This document shows positions 58,401 through 64,000 of a DNA stretch of 64,000 nucleotides, piece after piece. The position numbers were made by a program, and so were the translations under genes. The notes under the pieces were generated by a model. The model worked only from the letters and a program-made list of their open reading frames with translations. It searched no databases and was not told where the DNA came from. Origin of the DNA: Elymus sibiricus (lineage: Eukaryota; Streptophyta; Magnoliopsida; Poales; Poaceae); assembly GCA_039707655.1 (NCBI GenBank), contig CM077666.1, positions 304,260,166-304,324,165 on the forward strand, written 5' to 3'. Each line of letters starts with the position of its first letter. Position 1 is the first letter of the stretch.

Positions 58401-60877
58401 TTACAGCTCACGCCGATGCAGAGGACATTGTTCGCAAGTGTGACGGGTGCCAAAAATTTGCACGTCAAGCTCATGTGGCTGTTCGCCGTCTGGGGGCTTG
58501 TTATGGTTGGACCGTTCAAATGATCCAACAACAAGCATACTCACTTATTGGTTGCAGTTGACAAGTTTACCAAGTGGGTTGAAGTAGAACCAGTCTGTCG
58601 TTGTGATGCTGCAACAACAGTCAAGTTTTTGAAAAAGTTGATTTATCGTTACGACTATCCACATAGCATCATTACTGACAATGGCACCAATCTGTCCAAG
58701 GGAGCCATGAAGCAGTTTTGTCAGCGGGAGCATATCAGGCTTGACTTGGCATTTGTTGCACATCCTCAGTCTAATGGACAGGAGGAATGGGCTAATCAGG
58801 AGTTGCTACGAGGAAATAAACCTAGAATCATGGTGCCTCTAGAGCGCACACCTAGTTGCTGGGAAGAGGAACTCTCGGCAGTGCTTTGGAGCGTACAGAC
58901 TACTCCTAACAGGTCAACAGGCTATACGCCGTTTTTCCTGGTCTATGGTGCAGAAGCTGTGCTACCAAGCGATATCCTCCATGATTCTCCTAGAATTATA
59001 GCTTATGTTGAGGCTGACAATGAGGAAGCACGCCAAGACTCTCTTGATGTTCTGGAAGAAGAACGCGATCTTGCAGCGTCCAGATCTGCGATATATCAAC
59101 AAGACCTACGTCGCTATCATAGCCGTAGAGTTTGAAGCCGTACCTTTCAGGAAGGTGACTTAGTGCTCCATTTGATACAAGACCAGACAGGGATGCACAA
59201 GCTCTCTCCTCCTTGGGAAGGACCCTTCGTCTTCAGCAAGAATCTCAACAACGGGTCATATTACCTTGTTGATATATGTGAAGCAAACAAATCATATACC
59301 TCTGAGGAGGAGGGCAGCCGACTGATGACCCACGAGTATAGGGGATCAATCGTAGTCCTTTCGATAAGTAAGAGTGTCGAACCCAACAAGGAGCAGAAGG
59401 AAATTACAAGCGGTTTTCTGCAAGGTATTCTCTGCAAGTACTGAAAGTAGCGGTAATAAATAGTTTTGATAGCAAGATAGTTCGTAACAAGTAACAAGTA
59501 ACAAGTAACAATTGTAACAAGGTGCAGAAAGGTGGCCCAATCCTTTGTTATAGCAAAGGACAAGCCGGAACGGTCTCTTATATAAACCAAAGAGTTCTCG
59601 AGGACACATGGGAATTCTCATCTAGTCACTTTCATCATGTTTGTTTGATTCGCGTTCGCTACTTTGATAATTTGATATGTGGGTGGACCGGCACTTGGGT
59701 GCTGTTCTTACTTGAACAAGCCTCCCACTTATGATTACGCCCTCTCGCAAGCATCTGCAACTACGAAAGAAGAATTAAGATAAATCAAACCATAGCATGA
59801 AACATATGGATCCAAATCAGCCCCTTACAGAATAGCGCATAAACTAGGGTTTAAGCTTCTGTCACTCTAGCAACCCATCATCTAATTACTACTCCACAAT
59901 GCCTTCCCTTAGGCCCAAAGATGGTGAAGTGTCATGTAGTCGACGTTCACACGACACCACTAAAGGAAGCAACAACATACATATCATCAAAATATCGAAC
60001 GAATACCAAATTCACATGATTACTTATGACAAGACTTCTCCCATGTCCTCAAGAACAAAAGTAACTACTCACAAATCATATTCATGTTCAAGATCAGAGG
60101 GGTATTGAGTAGCATTAAGGATCTGAACATATAATGTTCCACCAAATAAACCAACTAGCGTCAACTACAAGATGTAATCAACACTACTAGCAACCCACAG
60201 GTACCAATTTGAGGTTTTGAGACAAAGATTGAATACAAGAGATGAACTAGGGTTTGAGATGAGATTGTTCTAGTGAATATGTTGATGAAGATTGGTCCTC
60301 CCATGATGAGAGGATCATTGGTGATGTCGATGGCTTCGAGAACACCCTCCCGGAGGGAAGTATCCTCGGCGGAATCGCTCCGCTGGAGAGCAAAATTGCT
60401 CCAGCCCAGGTCCACCTCGAGACGGCGGCGCTTCATCCCGAAAGTCTTCCTCTGATTTTTTTTCTAGGGCAAATAGCATCTTATAGGAGAAGATGGGCCC
60501 CGGAGGCCTGCCAGGGGCCCCACAAGCTCAGAGGGCGCGCCCCCCAGGCTTGTGCCTTCCTGGTGGGTCCCCCTCTGGTATTTCTTCCGCAAATATTTTT
60601 TATATATTCCAAAACAATTCTTTGTAAATTTTCAGGTCATTTAGAGATGTGCAGAATAGCTATCTCTGCTGTAGCCCTTTCCGGTCCAGAATTCCATCTG
60701 CCGGCAATCTCCCTCTTCATGTAAAACTTGCAAAATAAGAGAGAAAAGGCATAAGAATTGTATCATAAATTGAAATAATGACCCAAAACATAATAAATAA
60801 TAGTAGGAAAACATGATGCAAAATGGACGTATCACCGACCCTGGAACATTGCACATCTTCGGCCATATTATACTTAA
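55452..60877 (+). pseudogene. pol: pol of the Tat-type element with dual RNase H, broken
   Basis: Protease has DGGSS near 55624, with frameshifts on both sides (about 55560 and 55805). RT follows with YVDD at 56780-56791, then RNase H. A frameshift near 57668 precedes an archaeal-type RNase H (AEYEALLHGL, then HNEADDALS). Integrase shows DITDNGTN-like ITDNGTN near 58670, HPQSNGQ and the GTGYTPFF-like TGYTPFFLVYG. Premature stops: TAG 56204, TGA 56336, TAG 57362, TAG 57608, TGA 57835, TAG 58207 and TGA 59133. The last 11 codons and the TAA (60875) lie beyond the solo LTR, still in frame. An apparent frame change near 58210-58548 removes part of the integrase N-terminus. Confidence 0.8.
59323..60834 (-). 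mobile_element. solo LTR in the Tat-type pol
   Basis: On the minus strand it runs from TGATACGTCC (60834) to GTGGGTCATCA (59323), 1512 bp, with a perfect 5-bp target duplication CCGAC at 59318-59322 and 60835-60839. TATAAGA (minus) lies near 60480. There is no internal sequence, so it is a solo LTR. It belongs to a different Gypsy LTR family from the others in the window. Confidence 0.92.
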
Positions 60878-61857
60878 GTCTAAAAACTTGGCCGTATCTT
60901 CCTGTTCGTATATACCTTTATCATGTATATATCTATATTATGATCAATGAAATAAAGCTGGCATGATCCTAGAGTTTGTCGTTTCGCCTCAAAAGTTGTG
61001 TGTTGAGTCTTTATTCTTTGATCATTGGTTACTTGGGGGCTTCCAACTCATCGAGTTTTGCTATTAACATCCCTCTTGACCCGGCATATGCCATTATAAT
61101 ACTTGGTTATACCTGCCTGTTAGCTTGATGCTGCTCACAAAAAGGTGACCCGGCTGTACGCTTGATGAGTCAATCACACTGATGCCTATTATGGACTGTG
61201 TTGACCCTGAACTCATCAAAGTTAAAACGCCGGCTTAAGTCATGTGAGAGCCAGCTTCCAGAGAGCTAGGATAAACCAAAAGAGGCTAAAAGGCCTGCTT
61301 CCACCTAAAAGCAAATTCAGACTCGAGCCTCGAAAGCCGGTCTTTATGTCGTGCCTCGAAAGCCGGCTTTTAAATTTACAGTTTGCATTATTATATTTTT
61401 CCTACTATCCAGTACTTTACATTATAATTTGTATTACATTTATTATTCGTCTATATTATATCTTTTTTGTGGAAGCCGAACTTATCTTTAGGAAGGCTGG
61501 GTCTCATCAATTATGGTATGAATACAATGGCAACATGAATTGTCGGGTTGCACTGCAACCACATCTTCTGATTTTTTATCAAGCAAATACAAACACTTGA
61601 GGAGTCAAGTGGTCATCATAGTTAGCCGGGTTGCACTGCAACCGGGTCTGATGATTTATCTTCATGCAAAAACAGCACTTGAGTTATACATTACTATCAA
61701 CTGCCGGGTTATAAAGCAACCACGGCTTGGCAGTCATTCATTCATACAGGATCAATTTTTGCATAACTACTATGTGCTCGATGGCACTGACAGCTCAAAA
61801 GTTATTACACGCCACAACTGGGCTATTTCAGCTATCAAGGTTTTTCTCACAGAAATT
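60878..61857 (+). other. non-coding region between Tat pol and antisense ORF
   Basis: AT-rich spacer with repeated CGAAAGCCGG (61330, 61358) and three spaced palindromic units GGTTGCACTGCAACC at 61546 and 61629 and a degraded one at 61707. No sense ORF is credible. Confidence 0.6.
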
Positions 61858-62487
61858 TCAAACTTGCGGAATGGTTGAAGGCTCAGACCTGGCAGCTGGA
61901 TCTTCCGAGTTGACATTGTCTTGTTGCTCTTCTGCTCCAGAAGCCGTCGGGTTGACGCGTGATGGCTCATCAGGCTTCTCTGCTGTGGCTTCAGCATCAA
62001 CATCTTCGGTCTGAGGGCTTTCTTCCACCCACTGAATTGTAGACAAAGCTTCAAAATCCATATCTTTTGTAATCAGAGTTGAAGTGCTGGCGTGTGAAGC
62101 GAAGAGTTGCTTATGTGGCAGAATAAGCTCGACGGGTTGCGGTTGTGGTATGCTTTCATGCTTCCCATCTTCGCTATAGCCAACTTGGAACTTGTTCAGA
62201 TCTAGCTCATCAGCAATCTTGGTGGCTGTTGACCGGGTCGCCCACACACAGCGAAGGTAATCCTGCTCAGGAAATTCCGAGTCATCCACATTCAGTTCTG
62301 GGAACCCGGCAGCGAGAAGAGCCGGCTGCATTTTAGGATGGTACACCTTGGCCAAAGTGAGAGCACTCATTGCACCTTGCCTGCAAGCCGATCTCTAAAG
62401 CTCCCTGATCCACTTTGGGACAGTGGAAAATTCCTTAATCATCTCCATGATATGATACGCTGGAGCTTGGGTACTCTTCACCGCCAT
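61858..62487 (-). pseudogene. antisense ORF of the Tat-type element
   Basis: The frame begins at ATG 62487 (MAVKSTQAP) and meets TAG at 62397-62395. It resumes (MSALTLAKVYHP from 62370) and runs 170 codons to 61858. It is acidic in the C-terminal half (VDAEATAEKPDEP). The orientation is opposite to gag-pol and its place is downstream of pol. Tat-clade elements such as Grande and RIRE2 carry antisense ORFs here, some with the putative gypsy-type transposon domain. I cannot confirm that domain. The N-terminal side is cut by the LTR at 62504. Function unknown. Confidence 0.55.
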
Positions 62488-62503
62488 AATGCAATGAGCC
62501 CCG

Positions 62504-64000
62504 TGCTACTTGTGAGCTGCGTTGGGATTTTCCCCGAAGAGGAGAGGAGATGCAGTACAGTAGAGATAAGTATTTCCCTCCGTGAGAACCAAGGTCATCG
62601 AACCAATAGGAGAATCACGCAAAGCCTCATGAACAACACCTGCACAAACAAAAGAAAATACTTGCACCCAACGCGGGCAAGAGGGTTGTCAATCCCCTTG
62701 AATTCGTTACTTGCAAGGATTAAATCTTGTAGTGGTAGATAGATAAATTGCAAAACAAAATAAAAGTAAATAAATTGCAGCAAGTATATTTTGGTTTCCT
62801 TTTTATATGTAAAGTAGACCCGGGGGCCATAGTTTTCACTAGAGGCTTCTCTCTTGAACACATAGCATACAGTGGGTAGACAAATTATTGTTGGGCAATT
62901 GATAGAAAAGCGCATAGTTATGACGATATTCAAGGCAATGATCATGTATATATGCATCACGTCCGAGACAAGTAGACCGACTCCTGCCTGCATCTACTAC
63001 TATTACTCCACCCATCGACCGCTATCCAGCATGCATCTAGGGTATTAAGTTAATGAAAACAGAGTAATGCCTTAAGCAAGATGACATGATGTAGACAAAG
63101 TAAACCCAATCAATATGAATAAACCCCATCGTTTTACCCTTAATGGCAACAATAAAAATACGTGTCTTGTCCCCTACTTTGTCACTGGGATATAGAGCAC
63201 CGCAAGATTGAACCCATTACAAAGCACCTCTCCCGCTGAAGATAAATCAATCTAGTTGGCCAAAACAAATGGATAGATCGGAGAGAAATACAAAGCTATA
63301 AAAATCATGCATAATAAAGTTCAGAAAAGACTCAATTACTTCTCATGAATATTCAGATCATAAAGCCACAATTCATCGGATCCCAAAAACACACCGCAAA
63401 AGAAGATTACATCAAATAGAACTCCAAGAAGATCGAGGAGAACATTGTATTGAAGATCAAAGAGAGAGAAGAAGCCATCTAGCTACTAGCTATGAACCCG
63501 TAGGTCAGTGGTGAACTACTCACGCATCATAGGTAGGGCAGCAAGGTTGATGTAGAAGCCCTCCGTGATCGATTCCCCTCCGGCAGAGTACCGGAAAAGG
63601 CCTCTAGATGGGATCGCGGGAGAACAGAAGCTTGCGGTGGTGGAAAAGTTATTTGGGGTGGCTCTCTGTTGGTTTCCCAATATTTGAGAATTTATAGAAG
63701 TGGAATTAGGTCAGACGGAGCCACGTGGGGCCCATAAGGTAACAGGGCGCCCCCCTGGCGCGCCCTGTTGCCTTGCCGTCTCCTCATTTGTCCTATGGTC
63801 TCCTCCCGAAGCCTCTAGGGTCTCTTTTGTCCAGAAAAAATTGTCAAAAGTTTCATAGCGTTTGGACTCTGTCTGGAACACCAAAAACAAGCAGAAAACA
63901 ACAACTGGCACTAGGCACTGGGTTAATAGGTTAGTCCCAAAAAATGATATAAAATAGCATATAAATGCATATAAAACATCCAAGATTGATAATATAATAG
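62504..64000 (-). repeat. Fatima-like LTR on the minus strand, running off the window
   Basis: Inverted member of the 24731-26271 family. It starts on the plus strand with TGCTACTTGTGAGC, the complement of the LTR 3' end, and reaches ATTGATAATATAATAG at the window edge, about 40 bases short of the LTR start. TATAAAT (minus) is at 63690-63696. It may be a solo LTR or the 3' LTR of an element beyond the window. Confidence 0.8.

Larger units (their letters stand above)
52111..62503 (+). mobile_element. Tat/Retand-type Gypsy retrotransposon, 3' end outside or lost
   Basis: The 5' LTR is 52111-52664, then a primer-binding-like TTGGCGCCCACCGTGGGG, gag (52752-55451), pol with a second, archaeal-type RNase H (to 60877) and an antisense ORF (61858-62487). 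The second RNase H and the antisense ORF between pol and the 3' LTR are Tat-clade traits. A solo LTR interrupts the end of pol. The element is cut at 62503 by a Fatima-like LTR. Many in-frame stops and several frameshifts show that it is old. Confidence 0.85.

Noticed and set aside
1..64000. CRISPR array, bacterial operon or integron
   Set aside because: Repeats are transposon-derived, and the sequence is plant-like throughout; no spacer-repeat structure was seen.

Overview
The window is a block of plant repetitive DNA with no recognisable host gene. The retroelement types (Gypsy LTRs starting TGATACGTC, Tekay chromoviruses with LTRs over 3 kb, a Tat-type Gypsy, a CACTA element with GTGGCGGGC subterminal repeats, an Au-like SINE) point to a grass, most likely a Triticeae species (wheat, Aegilops, barley or rye group). 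Family names such as Sabrina, WHAM, Fatima, Au and Cassandra are from memory of sequence style and were not checked by search.

Layout: (1) 1-20131 is the 3' part of an Athila-type Gypsy. It has a 2.6 kb internal tandem duplication, and its 3' LTR is split by a minus-strand Tekay chromovirus (7264-19137) that keeps an unbroken 1120-codon pol. (2) 20162-24730 holds a Gypsy LTR fragment, unassigned DNA, a tRNA-derived SINE with a target duplication, a Helitron-like 3' end and a second LTR fragment. (3) 24731-47700 is a nest four levels deep: a Fatima-like Gypsy, whose gag contains a CACTA element (27002-45787), which contains a solo LTR (27710-44002), which contains a complete Tekay element (29733-42587). 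(4) 47701-52100 holds a LINE fragment on the minus strand, a satellite-like array of about 345-390 bp units, a 105-bp duplication and a 5S-rRNA-like (Cassandra-type) segment. (5) 52111-62503 is a Tat-type Gypsy with decayed gag and pol and an antisense ORF. A solo LTR with a perfect target duplication sits 12 codons before the pol stop. (6) 62504-64000 is an inverted Fatima-like LTR running off the window.

The coding parts belong to mobile elements and almost all are dead. Every premature stop that I could place in a conserved frame is TAG or TGA and none is TAA. This fits methylation-driven deamination at CAG (CHG) and CGA (CG) sites. The insertion order follows from the nesting, and target duplications support most insertions. 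No host promoter, rRNA gene, tRNA gene or CRISPR array was seen.
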